Made by a program: the position numbers and the translations under genes. From contig CM063110.1 in NCBI GenBank assembly GCA_031841125.1, forward strand, positions 20,393,626 through 20,457,625: a stretch of DNA of 64,000 nucleotides. The letters run 5' to 3'. Numbering within the stretch: position 1 is the stretch's first letter; each line of letters begins with the position of its first letter. Of the stretch, positions 12,721 through 23,432 are shown piece after piece. The notes beneath the pieces are model-generated. The model saw only the letters and a list, made by a program, of their open reading frames with translations, did no database searches and was not told the origin of the DNA. The stretch comes from Acanthococcus lagerstroemiae (lineage: Eukaryota > Arthropoda > Insecta > Hemiptera > Eriococcidae).

Positions 12721-14139
12721 TCAAAATGATATTCTACATGTAAAAGGTCTATAAAACAGGCACGTTAAATTTGATTGAATTTACGTTACAAATGCTGTAA
12801 CACTTTTGATCTTCCTTCTCATAAGAAAATAATAATCAACAATAGGAATGGCCTTTGTGATCATCTGAACGGTATTCACAATTGTTGGTCTCCGAATACA
12901 ACGCACAATTCACAGGTAGAATGCTGATACAGGTAGGTCCACATTCCTGGAAACAATAGAAGAGATACTCCTATAAGTTTTGAAGACAATATAGACCGAT
13001 TTCTTTCAGAATCTGCATGAGGCTAATATATTTCCGCACCATCGAATAAAATTATTTTAGAGGAATGTATGCCACTAATAGCATCCCATTTATTGATCAT
13101 GACATCATGCTCACGCGGATTCAAATAACAATTGTACTATTCCATTCAAGTTTTATAAATGGTTTCACAACTGCGCTAGAAGCAACATAAAATATTTACT
13201 TACCAAAACATCAAACGAGACACCCAGAACAGAATCCTTAGATCCTTACCAGCATCTTCCACAGAGTTGGAGATTCATGGTGTATCAGACAGCATTGCTG
13301 TAACATGAAATATTCCTATGGTTCATCGATGGGGTTACCTACTTCAATAAAATACGCCGACTTTCAACAATATACTTATAAATATATAAGCACTGAACTT
13401 CCAATAACATATATTGTCTTCACACAGACATTTGACATAGATGCTGAGAACCCTGGATCAGTCAAGTTTTTGAAATATCCAGGGAAACATATTCGCATTT
13501 AGAAATGTAAATCCCATGAATTTATATGCTCTGATTTCTCAGTGCACAGAGGGTAATGGACAACCCAACACGATTGACATGAGTATCAATATACGGGCAA
13601 TTTCACGAACTCAGCCATTCCAAAGCAGAGTGTTTATTAAATGTGATGAAAGACTGAAGCTTACCGTAACTATTTTTCCGACCAACGATGACTCTATTAA
13701 TAATCAACCACAGAACATCTTATAATACTGTACTCCATTAGACGATTGCAAGTACTTTTGTTAAGAACTAAGAACACTTGTTATCTACAAGAAGTTGGTA
13801 GAATAAGACGAACTAATTCTTCACATCACAATAATTAGGTACATCTTTTTAACTTTTCCTAAGAAACTACCAAAAAAATGTCCGACAATCCACGAAAACT
13901 CACTTCTTCCCGCGTTTTCAGAGCTTAATTTACATTATTATTTTTGGAACATTAATGCCCACTAAAACCCTAGCATTGTTATTTTTGGAACATTAACATC
14001 ACATCATTGACTTTCAGGAACTGCAGGTATGCGCATTGCGCTTTGCGCACGGTAAATGTAAACATGTAAGATGTAAACATACAAACCAGCGACACTAGCG
14101 CGCCACCATCCTGAAGCAGAGGTTGAAAGTCAGCCAAAA
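12721..14139. other. Intergenic region, no gene seen
   Basis: Contains a short direct repeat, TTATTTTTGGAACATTAA, at about 13936 and again at about 13979. Several 65-70 codon open frames are present but none shows a recognisable domain or splice pattern. Confidence 0.5.
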
Positions 14140-14640
14140 ATTTAAGCCGAAAAGCCGATAGCTGTTAATTTTCATGGTATACAGTTGAAAGTGAAAGCCA
14201 AAGTCTAATGTAAATGCTTTAAGCTTATGCTAAATTTTATTAATCGACTTTCTTTCGATTTCCTTTACTGGTCACACACTGTATACTACACACTCGCATT
14301 TGCTGTTTGCTCGCAGAGCTAGCTAAGCTAGCAGCGTTTAACGTTTTACTTTGCCTAAAGCTCTCCTTTGATACTAATAAAAAGGGCCGTACCTCCATGT
14401 AATCTAAGGCTATTTTCATAATTGTTTGATGATTCTCTGGTTCTACGTTCTAGTCAAAGTCATAAATCGGCCATTCGACTAGCTTTCGTCATGCCTGGCT
14501 AGGCTTATCTAACTCAAGCCGAAGCCAAAAGCCGACATGTAAAAAGTCGAAAGCCAAAGCTGAAGTTTTATTCTTGAAGGTCTTAAGTTTTTAGCCGAAG
14601 CTGAAGCTTTGTATACAGCTTTTCACCCTCTGTCCTGAAG
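14140..14640. repeat. AGCCGAAGCC-type low-complexity repeat patch
   Basis: Runs of AGCC(A/G)AAGCC and GAAAGCCAAAGC variants occur near 14150-14210 and 14510-14615. Similar sequence appears near 690-740, 1720-1830, 3340-3600, 7500-7810 and 63280-63350 in one strand sense or the other. This suggests a dispersed low-complexity family with no coding content. Confidence 0.45.
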
Positions 14641-14961
14641 AGACGAATGTGCTCTACACGTGCTCTATCTATGCTGAAGTTTGTAGTTTCTAGAGTCTTC
14701 ATTTCTTCAATCTCTATGTCTCAACGTCACTGTTGCTCAATGCCTTCAAAATTGAATTCCAAGTCTGTTATTTGATTTTCCAGCAAATGATAAAATTATT
14801 GCTGTTCGTTGCTCCGATGTTCGTTTAAAATTCAGTTGTCCGGTATTTTTGTAAATTTATGCAATTGAAAGTATCTCGCTCGCTTCTTCGTCATTATTTA
14901 TTTTTTGACGTCGCGGATTCATGTGGGCGATCGAGAACCGCCGATAGCGCAGTTCGCGACC

Positions 14962-15017
14962 ATGTGATAAGTCAGTTCAACTCGACTATGATTGATTTCG
15001 GAGGTAATGATAAGTAA
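14962..15017 (+). promoter_or_regulatory. SMG1 5' region: initiator-like motif and overlapping upstream ORF
   Basis: TCAGTT at 14972-14977 matches the arthropod initiator consensus, placing a possible transcription start near 14974. An ATG at 14988 opens a nine-codon frame that ends at TAA 15015-15017, overlapping the SMG1 start ATG at 15007 in another frame. A further ATG-TGA start-stop lies at 14962-14967 but would fall upstream of that transcription start. Whether the transcript begins here is inferred. Confidence 0.4.
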
Positions 15018-16749
15018 CAGCTTGTTGCGAACATCTAAAGGCGTTAAAAATAATGACGCCCCAAAATTCGATGAGGATAAACTAGCGCAGAAACCGGATA
15101 AAGATAGAAGTAAATCGTTTTCGTCTAATCAGTATCCGTACCGTGGGTACAAAAACGTGCGATACAGCTCTTACGGCAACAAAGTCTCTCTTGAAATTCG
15201 TCAAAGAGATGATTATAAAATGGCACGAGGCAGTTATACACGAAAAACAACTCGGGGAATGTCGAAGCGTGAGTACGAGACTTACAGCACCCGAAGGAAA
15301 TTTCAGGATTCTGCTAAAGGTAAATTGTGGTGCAAATGCGTTGAAATTGTTTGTATTTGAAGAATGTAATCTTATCTACTATGTCGGCTTTCGTGTGTAG
15401 ATTTCGGAGCTACTGAGGATACCAGAATATCAAAAACGTTACGGCGAATGGTGCGAGAAGATGATCCGGACGCGTTTTCATCACTATGTGTCCAGTTGCA
15501 GGTAAATATATTTGTCGGCATGTGGATTGAAGAGACAGTACTAAGAACGATTCACCGATGTGCTAGAATGTTTTTCGTGATATTTGACTACATATTTTAG
15601 AACGTATCAATTTCTAGCGCAGTTTGTTGGTCTCTTCTTGCTTGTACCTAAGTATGTTAATTTTGAGCGTGTATTTATAGGAATCCATCACAGTATCAGA
15701 AAATGAACGGTACATAAGGAAAGCGATGGAATTTATCTGCGAGTCAATTCTAGATATGTTGCATAGTGGTCCTTGCTATGAAACTAAATTTATGGCCGCC
15801 AAATGCCTTTCTCATTTGGCTATCGCCCTTGAATGTGACGCAAAAAGGTGCTGACAGAATCTCGTGATTTAAATGGAATTTCACTTCTGTAATAACCTGT
15901 CAAATGACGAATATTAATGGTATTTTGATGCGTTTTTGCAGGTTTTTCGATTGGATTTTCACGAAGTACTTTGAGGAGAGAAATTTAGAAGTTCGCTCGT
16001 TACTTATGAAAGCCGTATTACACGTAAGTCTTCACTGTTGAAATTTACACGAGATGACATATTCTGTAATCAGGAACTTGACCTAATGACGTGTTTTATC
16101 GTTGACAGATGCTTCAGATAGATAAAGAACGTGTGCTCGCTGACTTCATAGGAGTAAGTTGACCAGTTCCTCGTGTTGTACATTCACCAGTACATTATTG
16201 GTCTGCCTAATATGCATCAATTTCCATTTTTAGTTGATTGTAGGTCAAATCCAGAATATACTGGAAAACGCCGAAGTACCGGAACTTGTCTTGATCACCG
16301 GAAAAATTTGTCATCTTCTGATGGAAGATTATATTGAAGTGTTCACCGATTTCTTCAAGGTTGGTTTGACCTTTGTTTTTCCTGTACATTTTACGAGTGA
16401 CATTGAGTCTGTACTATAGAGGGTCAGTTTTTACACTCGTGTCTTGGAGCTACCTTCTGCTGTAATTTGAAATTCAAGACTATTTTCGAAAACAGTCTTA
16501 TTCAAAATTGTCGGACTATTTCTCACCCATACATCACAACCAGTGAATTACCAATTTCAGATATTGGGGTAATGATCATATTCTGAAAACCTCGAAGTAT
16601 TGTCTTACTGAAGACATAATGAATGATTTTGTTTTTGTTAAGGACACCGTGGACATTCTAGTCGGCTGGCATATTGACATCGAGCAGTCCCAGTCTGTTA
16701 TTTGCGTGATGTCAGCTTGTCTACAGAGTTTGGCACCATACTGGATCTC
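15007..16749 (+). CDS. SMG1: SMG1, nonsense-mediated decay PIKK kinase, N-terminal exons only (partial)
   Basis: Seven GT-AG exons join in frame: 15007-15319, 15401-15501, 15681-15847, 15942-16023, 16109-16153, 16234-16359 and 16643-16749, giving 313 residues before the N gap. Residues 1-104 are basic, Ser/Arg/Tyr-rich and probably disordered, as in other SMG1 proteins. The ordered part starts with LRRMVREDDPD (118-128). DTVDILVGWHID (279-290) is a near-exact SMG1 block, followed by ACLQSLAPYWI. SMG1 is the PI3K-related kinase that phosphorylates UPF1 in mRNA surveillance; the kinase domain lies thousands of residues downstream and is not seen here. The start is the first in-frame ATG after a stop; an upstream ORF overlaps it. 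The gene call is firm, the exact first exon less so. Confidence 0.92.
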
Positions 16750-17249
16750 NNNNNNNNNNNNNNNNNNNNNNNNNNNNNNNNNNNNNNNNNNNNNNNNNNN
16801 NNNNNNNNNNNNNNNNNNNNNNNNNNNNNNNNNNNNNNNNNNNNNNNNNNNNNNNNNNNNNNNNNNNNNNNNNNNNNNNNNNNNNNNNNNNNNNNNNNNN
16901 NNNNNNNNNNNNNNNNNNNNNNNNNNNNNNNNNNNNNNNNNNNNNNNNNNNNNNNNNNNNNNNNNNNNNNNNNNNNNNNNNNNNNNNNNNNNNNNNNNNN
17001 NNNNNNNNNNNNNNNNNNNNNNNNNNNNNNNNNNNNNNNNNNNNNNNNNNNNNNNNNNNNNNNNNNNNNNNNNNNNNNNNNNNNNNNNNNNNNNNNNNNN
17101 NNNNNNNNNNNNNNNNNNNNNNNNNNNNNNNNNNNNNNNNNNNNNNNNNNNNNNNNNNNNNNNNNNNNNNNNNNNNNNNNNNNNNNNNNNNNNNNNNNNN
17201 NNNNNNNNNNNNNNNNNNNNNNNNNNNNNNNNNNNNNNNNNNNNNNNNN
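16750..17249. other. Assembly gap of exactly 500 N
   Basis: A round-number run of N truncates the seventh SMG1 coding exon. The sequence resumes inside a tandem repeat, which probably caused the assembly break. True distance and even adjacency across the gap are unknown. Confidence 0.99.
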
Positions 17250-17705
17250 TCAATTTGTTCGGTGCGTCGTATTTCGGTAATTTTCAGTGCGTAATTTTGC
17301 GATTTTCAGCGAGTAATTTTTGCGTTTTTATAGTGTAAAATTTTCGCGATTTTCAGTGTAAATTTTCGCGATTTTCAGTGAGTAATGTTCGCAAAATTCA
17401 GTGCGTATTTTCGCGATTTTCTTTCTTTTTTTTTTTTTTTTGCATCGTGTTGGCGTAGGTTTTTGGAAGTGTTCCAGTCGGTGAGTCTGTTTTAACTTTT
17501 ATGCACATAGGCTAAAGAGTAGTAGCTATATGCGGTTCGATTATTATTTATTATTGAATCTTGTGGTGTGTGAGATTCGTTGTGTGAAGTATTATAAAAT
17601 TTTTTGTCTGTGTAGTTCTTGAAGAGCTAGCGTTGTTTCAGTTGACAGTGTTTTGATTGTTTATATTCTCGTTTGAATTTAGTGACGTGGTGATCTATAT
17701 TTGTG
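17250..17705 (+). repeat. TCAGTG tandem-monomer array plus downstream unit, copy 1
   Basis: About 17280-17420 consists of degenerate 20-28 bp monomers of the form GCGATTTTCAGTGCGTATTT. They are followed by a T-run and about 270 bp (17440-17705) that is strongly similar to 18960-19226, including GAAGTGTTCCAGTCGGTGAG. The left side is cut by the gap. Monomers contain TCAGT, the arthropod initiator core, so this may be the promoter end of a retroelement; that is inference. Confidence 0.6.
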
Positions 17706-18654
17706 TGTTGGTTTTTCGTGACATTATTTGTTGAGTTCAATTTGACTACCTATACCTCAAGATAATTACTTATTGATAGCTAGGATCATTTAATAGCTAG
17801 GTTAGAACCAACATTCAATATACCTTCCCTCCGGTCACTGACGCGATGCTCGAAAGGGTAGTTCCTGTGGCCGGGGGTGCGGTGTCATAGGGGCCACTTT
17901 GGCATGCGTGCATCGCCATACGTCCCACCACACAAGAACCTATTGTGTTGTTTAATGCTTTTAATATTTCAGAGGGTTATAACTAACTATCTGGGATGAT
18001 TTTTGGCATGAACATGGTACAAAAGTCCTTGTGCAAATAATCACTACTATGTTTGGTGAACCAAATTTGGGTGTAAAACTATTGAATAGACTTCTTTTTG
18101 GAGTGAGGGAAGGGGCCAACAGGCAGATAGGATATGTATCTTCTTATACATACCTACTTGCATCGCCCTTTTTGGCGGATCCAGGGGCATTAGAAATATG
18201 GTATCCACCACTTTGGGCCAACTTAATTACTTGAAATTCAAAATTATACCTAACGACGCCCGGTAGGTATTACAGGTACCTACAATGAACGTAGCTGGAG
18301 TAGCACGTGGTCAAGTCCAGCTACCAATGAAATTCCCAAATTCCCTTAGTGAGAATCAAGGTACCAATTTTAGGACGATGCTTCCCCACCAAAACTGAGT
18401 CCTAGTTTGCTTCCAGATTTACGGAAATTTTTTATTTTTCGACATAATGTGGGACATGTGTTGTTTTCACTAAAACGGAAGGTACTTGCGGGATGAAGGG
18501 TATACCAGAATTGGGCTGCTGATACCCTACCAAAACTTAGTTGTGGGTTACTTCTGGTTTCTGTACTGTAATTCTTCTTCTTCCGCTCGAGACTGTGGCT
18601 TGGCTATTTCCTTGTGTTCTGAGTGTCTTACTTTTTTAATTTTCTGAGCGTGAT
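17706..18654. other. Spacer between the two TCAGTG-array copies
   Basis: Unique-looking sequence with a GC-rich patch at 17825-17935. If the two flanking copies were LTRs this would be the internal region, but no gag, pol, primer-binding or polypurine signature is recognisable. Confidence 0.4.
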
Positions 18655-19226
18655 CTCGCGGTTTTTAGTACGTATTTTCGCGGTTATCAGTGCGTTATTT
18701 CGCGATATTCAGTTCGTATGTTCGAGATTTTCAGTGTAAAATTTTCGCGATTTTCAGTGAGTAATTTTTGCGATTTTCAGTGAGTAAATTTTGCGTTTTT
18801 CAGTGTAAAATTTTCGCGATTTTCAGTGGGTAATTTTTGCGTTTCTCAGTGTAAAATTTTCGCGATTTTCAGTGTAAATTTTCGCGATTTTCAGTGAGTA
18901 ATTTCCGCGAAATTCAGTGCGTATTTTCTCGATTTTCAGTGCGTATTTTCGCGATTTTTTTTTTTTGATTTTGCGTCGTGTTCGCGTAGGTTTTTGGAAG
19001 TGTTCCTGTCGGTGAGTCTATTCCAATTTTTATGCACTTAGGCTACAGAGTAGTAGCTATATGCGGTTCTATTATTAGTTATTATTGAATCTTGTGGCGT
19101 GTGAGATTCGTTGTGTGAAGTGTTATAAAATTTTTTGTCTGTGTAGTTCTTGAACAGCTAGTGTTGTTTTAGGTGACAGTGTTCTGATTGTATATATTCT
19201 GGTTTGAATCTGGTGACGTGATCTAT
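18655..19226 (+). repeat. TCAGTG tandem-monomer array plus downstream unit, copy 2
   Basis: About a dozen monomers with the core GCGATTTTCAGTG, with variants GTAATTTTTGCG and GTAAAATTTTCGCG, run from about 18660 to 18960. A T-run and a downstream unit similar to copy 1 follow, with the same GTCGGTGAGTCT segment and the same TGTGAGATTCGTTGTGTGAA segment. Similarity between the copies stops near GTGATCTATAT. Same orientation as copy 1, offset about 1.53 kb. Confidence 0.65.
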
Positions 19227-20339
19227 ATCACTGTGCAGGGACTTAGGGTGTAGATCTGATTTTGAGCCAATTATGCTCCACTTGGTTTTCTTCTAATTTT
19301 GGAATTTTGATCGACAGAAGTTCGCTCAGCTGGATGGGGAAACAATTTATTTATGTGAGAACTGCAGCTGAAGAAATGGAAGCTAAAGGCGCCAGTTAAC
19401 CAATTTCCAATTTTCTGGTGGTCGTTCAACTGGAACTAGTGCCAAGGTTGCACCAACCAACGCCAGACGCAAAAATTGAGGATGCAGGTTCACCCAATTC
19501 CTGAAAGATCAGTTGCGGTCAATTCCTGAAAGATCAGCTGTGGTCTGTAGAGATTTCTCTTATTGCTAGGATATTTATTAAAGTTCGATGTATCGCTAGT
19601 GGGTTTTGGTGGGAGGAAGGGCCCAGCAGCTTTCGAGTGTGATCTGGGTTCTTGAACTGCGTATGTAATAAACGACATACAATGGATCAGGAGGACGAAA
19701 CTGGTAAGAAAAGGTAAACCAGATTCTGATTCGTTGTTGCTGCAAAGTTTTGTTTTCAAGCTGGGCCTAAAAAGCTCTAAGAACTTAATTTTTATCTTGG
19801 GATACGATAATTTATTGTAGGATAATTATAACGTGAGTGTCTTTTGAGTGTAAAGTTTAGAAGGGAGGCTGAGGTGGTGATGCAGGTGGCAAGGATAAAC
19901 CTGATTTTGAGCTGATCATGCTCTAACTGATCTGGTGAAGTCAAGAAACAACCATTTAGAAGTCGGTTTTCTGTCACATCTGTTTGTTTTTCCTTCAATT
20001 CAAAGTTCCGAAAATTTTAGTTTTAAATCTAAATCATGTATTAAAGTTACGTTTGATGCAGGTGATAGAAATGCTGAGAAACGAGTTTCGCGTGATTAAC
20101 GCTGTTGTATTCATGTTCGTGAAGAGTTTTCCTGTGCAAATCGGAGACAAGAGGCAGTAGTGCGTACATCAAATTTGGTGTGTTTTTATATTTGTTTATG
20201 AATTTCCAATGCAACTTTTTTCTTACCTACCAGACGCGGATACATATAGTACAGGCAACTGTGAGATCGCTCCTCTTTAGAGAAAAACATTGAAATTAAA
20301 ATCGTTTCAAAAATAGCAGTCTTACTTAGTCTCAAACTG
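19227..20339. other. Intergenic or intronic region, no firm feature
   Basis: A 27-base phrase, beginning AATTCCTGAAAGATCAG, is repeated in tandem at about 19495-19545. A frame open from an AG acceptor at 20062 to a TAG near 20158 could be an exon but has no good donor. If SMG1 continues past the gap, this region would be intronic. Confidence 0.4.
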
Positions 20340-21010
20340 GCCTGCTAGTCTTCCAGAGTTTCAAGGTATCCCAAGTTCCTAGATCAGTGTGAAAAAATGT
20401 CCCAAAAGTTGTGAACAAGTTTTAAAAAGAGTCATATCGAGTTTTAGTCAAATTTAGAAGGGTCTTACATCAATCTCCAAGAGTCTTAACCTTTTAAATA
20501 AGACTTGAAATATTGAAAAAGTCCGAAGGAGTCTCAATAAGTTTTGGTCAAATCTTAATCTGGAAGAGTTATAAAGAGTATGGAGTAAATTCGAAAGAGT
20601 TATACAGTCTTAAACAGTCTTAATGAATCTTTAAATAGTTTAGAGGAGCATTAGAGAGGATTTTTAATGCCCTATTGTTGTAGGATTTTATTCGATCTTG
20701 AACAGCAAGTGGATCTCAAACCAGGAGTATAGTAAAGTCGTGAACAAATTCGGTAGAGTTAGTTTTTTACAGAGTCGTACACGAGCTGGAAAAAGCATCA
20801 AGAGTTCTAAAAAATCTTCATCGTGCACTGAAGGATAATAAAGCGTGGAAGAGTTACTAAGGGTCGTAAGTGCATTTTGAATAGGCTTGGCGAGTAATTA
20901 AAGAAGTTTCAAAAAACCTTAAACGTTTCAAACTAATCTGACGAGTTTAAGCGATTCTCACTGAATATTGAAATCTTAGCTAGTTTTAAGAGTTACTCTA
21001 GTGTCTAAAA
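20340..21010. repeat. Degenerate GAGTCTTAA-type repeat tract
   Basis: The words GAGTCTTAA, AAGAGTTA and GTCTTAAA recur every 20-40 bp over roughly 650 bp with heavy decay. A shorter tract of the same flavour occurs near 49300-49365. No coding signal. Confidence 0.4.
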
Positions 21011-21422
21011 AATTGGATGTTATTTACGACGTGCGTAAAGAAATTTTCGAAAATGTTTACCCAGTTGATGATAATCCCGCAACTTGAAAATATTAGTACT
21101 CTTTACAAGTCATTTTTATTTTTAACGTCAATGGGGGTGGGGGAAATACAATTGTATACATTTTTCAAATTTAAATATTTCTCAGTTATCTAAATTTCTA
21201 TTGTGAGGACAAAAAATGATACAAGTACTCAGAAAAACTGGTTGGGAGTGGGGGAGTGAAAACTATAAAATACTTACCCATTTTAAATTGCTCCTTCTAG
21301 TATTGCTTCGTGGACCCACCATTGTATGGCATGGTATCTATTGATCATGTATACTTACTTTATTACTGATATTTGTGGAATCATATACATCTTTGTTTAT
21401 AACTAATTTGTTCCGATTGCAG

Positions 21423-21560
21423 GGGATGCTGAGTTGTCGACCTCGAAAATACAGAAACAGCGACTTAGATCTTTGCTGGATGCACAAATTCTGATGTTCA
21501 TAGAATCTACGTACTACTTCAGACTCTCATCAACGATTGACGCATCGAGATTGAAATTAG
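21423..21560 (+). CDS. Candidate internal exon of an unidentified gene
   Basis: A 138-bp segment is bounded by an acceptor (TTCCGATTGCAG) and a donor (TTAG then GTATGC). One reading frame, starting at 21425 after two carried bases, is open throughout: it begins DAELSTSKIQKQRLRSLLDA and continues with QILMFIESTYYFRLSST. The other two frames contain stops. Both edges split codons, so flanking exons are required. It could belong to SMG1, which should continue downstream of the gap, but it does not match any SMG1 block I can recognise. Function unknown; it may also be chance. Confidence 0.35.
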
Positions 21561-22364
21561 GTATGCAGTTGTAAATCGTTGCCGTGTCTTCTAACTCGTT
21601 AGTGACGCCGTGTTGTGCGAAGGGGCATGCCGGATTTAGCGACTGCTTATTTCAGTCTTGGGAAAAGGACAATTTTTTTACAGCTTTTTTTTTTCTAATT
21701 GGATTCAAAAATACTGGCTCCTCCTTGTCTGAGCTATGCAACTACTTCTGCATGTGGCTCTCATCTCTATCCAGGAGATGAAGGATGGACCCGTAAAGAC
21801 GTGGTTGCGTATTCGAAAATGCCCATATCAGCTGTACTTGAGTATGAAGGAACACACCTCACCTTGAGTGAAGGAAGGCCAATTTCCATTTCATAATTTC
21901 AATGGACGTGTATAGCCATTTTTTTCTACTAACTTTTTTTTTTTTTAATGAAGATTTTCGAGCAAAAAATGAACCTCTCCTTGATTTTATAAACAAGAGT
22001 AAAATTCATGCAACTATGCAGCACAGCAGTGAACCGTTAAGCCACTTACTATTGGTTGTTTTTGTGGGAACCTTGATCGATGTAATGCATGTGGCTGTAA
22101 TTCCTGGAAAATGAAAATAATTTCAGGAAGATAGACCTATCCGTATTCATGTTTAAGGTCCTTTTTCCTAACCAGAATAGGAAATTGAACGTTACTCTTG
22201 AAAAACAGGTGAAAAAATGTTTTTTAGTGCCGAAAATGGCATTTTACGATCGGATATTTGCCGAAAATGTTATTTTTACGACTATAACTTCCAGTCTTTG
22301 GTATAACGTATGTATTTATCTGTATACTCTTCCCCATCTGAATTACATTGAATTCCCTGAATCT
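21561..22364. other. Spacer, no gene seen
   Basis: AT-rich with several T-runs. Short open frames of 65-75 codons overlap one another in different frames without domain signal. Confidence 0.4.
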
Positions 22365-22535
22365 AAACCAGGCTAAGGCTATTAGAGGGAAGGTTGGCCC
22401 ACTTAGCAAGGCGCAATTACGTCAGTGACGTCACTGCGTTGAAACTCACACAGGCCGCTTATGGGAATACGGCTTTTTTCGATCTTTATTCATAATTGAT
22501 GCACTCAACATACTTTTTTTACTATTTCTACTGTA

Positions 22536-23307
22536 TACAGTCGAAGCTCGATACATCGAATCTCAGGGGACTGAAGAAATAATTCGAGTTATCTATTGTT
22601 CGAGTTAAAAAAGTTCGACTTGTGATGGTGGAGAGTTTGAGTTATCTATTGCATATCAAAACACGTTTTTATTTATTTATTTCTTTACTCGATAAGTCGA
22701 GTATGTATCTGCAGTGTGGTTAGCTTTGGTAAAATCATGTCTAAACAGGAATGAAAGAGATTAAAAGTGAAGTGTTCAATTACGTACAGTATAGGTACAG
22801 CGCTCGTGCTCGACTTATAATGCTTATTTACTTCACAAAGTTCGACTTATAGAGCTTGCACACAGTGGCGTAGCCAAGGGGGGGGATTAGGGGGATGGAT
22901 CCCCCTTGAGATGAGAATTTTTTAATATACTGGCAGTATCACAGTGAATGTACGAAATGAAATTTAAATCCAGATACATAACTGAAGTTGAAAAGCACAA
23001 CATACTGATACGTCAATGTAAAAACATACACCTCATGTTAGGTGTACCCCTGCCCATAATTTTGCTCATCCCTCTTCTTGGAAAAATCCTGGCTACGCCA
23101 CTGCTTGCACAAAGAAAATTTCTAGTTTCAATGGTTTTACTTATTAAAATATGTCGTTTTCTACAGTCAAGTCTTCAAAATTTTGAGTTCGAGTTATCTA
23201 TTTTGCGTTCGACTTACAGTAATAAAAATGTATACGTTTATATAGCAGTGTGACGGGACCGACGAAATTTGTTCGAATTATCTATTTTTAAAGAGCCTCG
23301 TACAGTA
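22536..23307. mobile_element. Tigger/pogo-like non-autonomous element (middle of nest)
   Basis: TA at 22536-22537 precedes CAGTCGAAGCTC, and the reverse complement of the right end reads CTGTACGAGGCTC before TA at 23306-23307. The body repeats the phrase TTCGAGTTATCTATT several times (near 22582, 22628, 23188 and 23273), typical of pogo-type non-autonomous elements. No transposase frame remains. Confidence 0.5.
22855..23111. mobile_element. hAT MITE with perfect 8-bp TSD (inner of nest)
   Basis: The element spans 22863-23103 (241 bp) with ends CAGTGGCGTAGCCA and the reverse complement TGGCTACGCCACTG. The target duplication CTTGCACA is exact at 22855-22862 and 23104-23111. It interrupts the middle Tigger-like element. 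Confidence 0.92.
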
Positions 23308-23432
23308 AAAATGCAATTTTCCCATTACTTTCTTATGAAGTGAATTTCGGCGTGGGTTAGACGGGAAGAATTGTTGCTGGTTACCTACCCGAGTGGACCA
23401 CCCTTCCCTCTAATAGTCTTGAAACCAGGCTA

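Larger units (their letters stand above)
22365..23432. mobile_element. Outer element of a three-level transposon nest
   Basis: An 11-bp direct repeat AAACCAGGCTA (22365-22375 and 23422-23432) flanks inverted ends. The left end reads GGCTATTAGAGGGAAGG, and the reverse complement of the right end reads GACTATTAGAGGGAAGG, with similarity continuing for about ten more bases. The span of 1,046 bp is mostly occupied by a second element (22538-23305). Target-duplication length and end type are compatible with a MULE-like superfamily, but there is no transposase. Confidence 0.6.

Noticed and set aside
16576..17338. Long open frames across the N run
   Set aside because: They exist only because N codons cannot be read as stops.
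20062..20160. Possible SMG1 exon after the gap (MLRNEFRVINAVV...)
   Set aside because: A weak resemblance to the SMG1 LLRVF region was noticed, but there is no in-frame donor before the TAG, so it cannot be supported as an exon.
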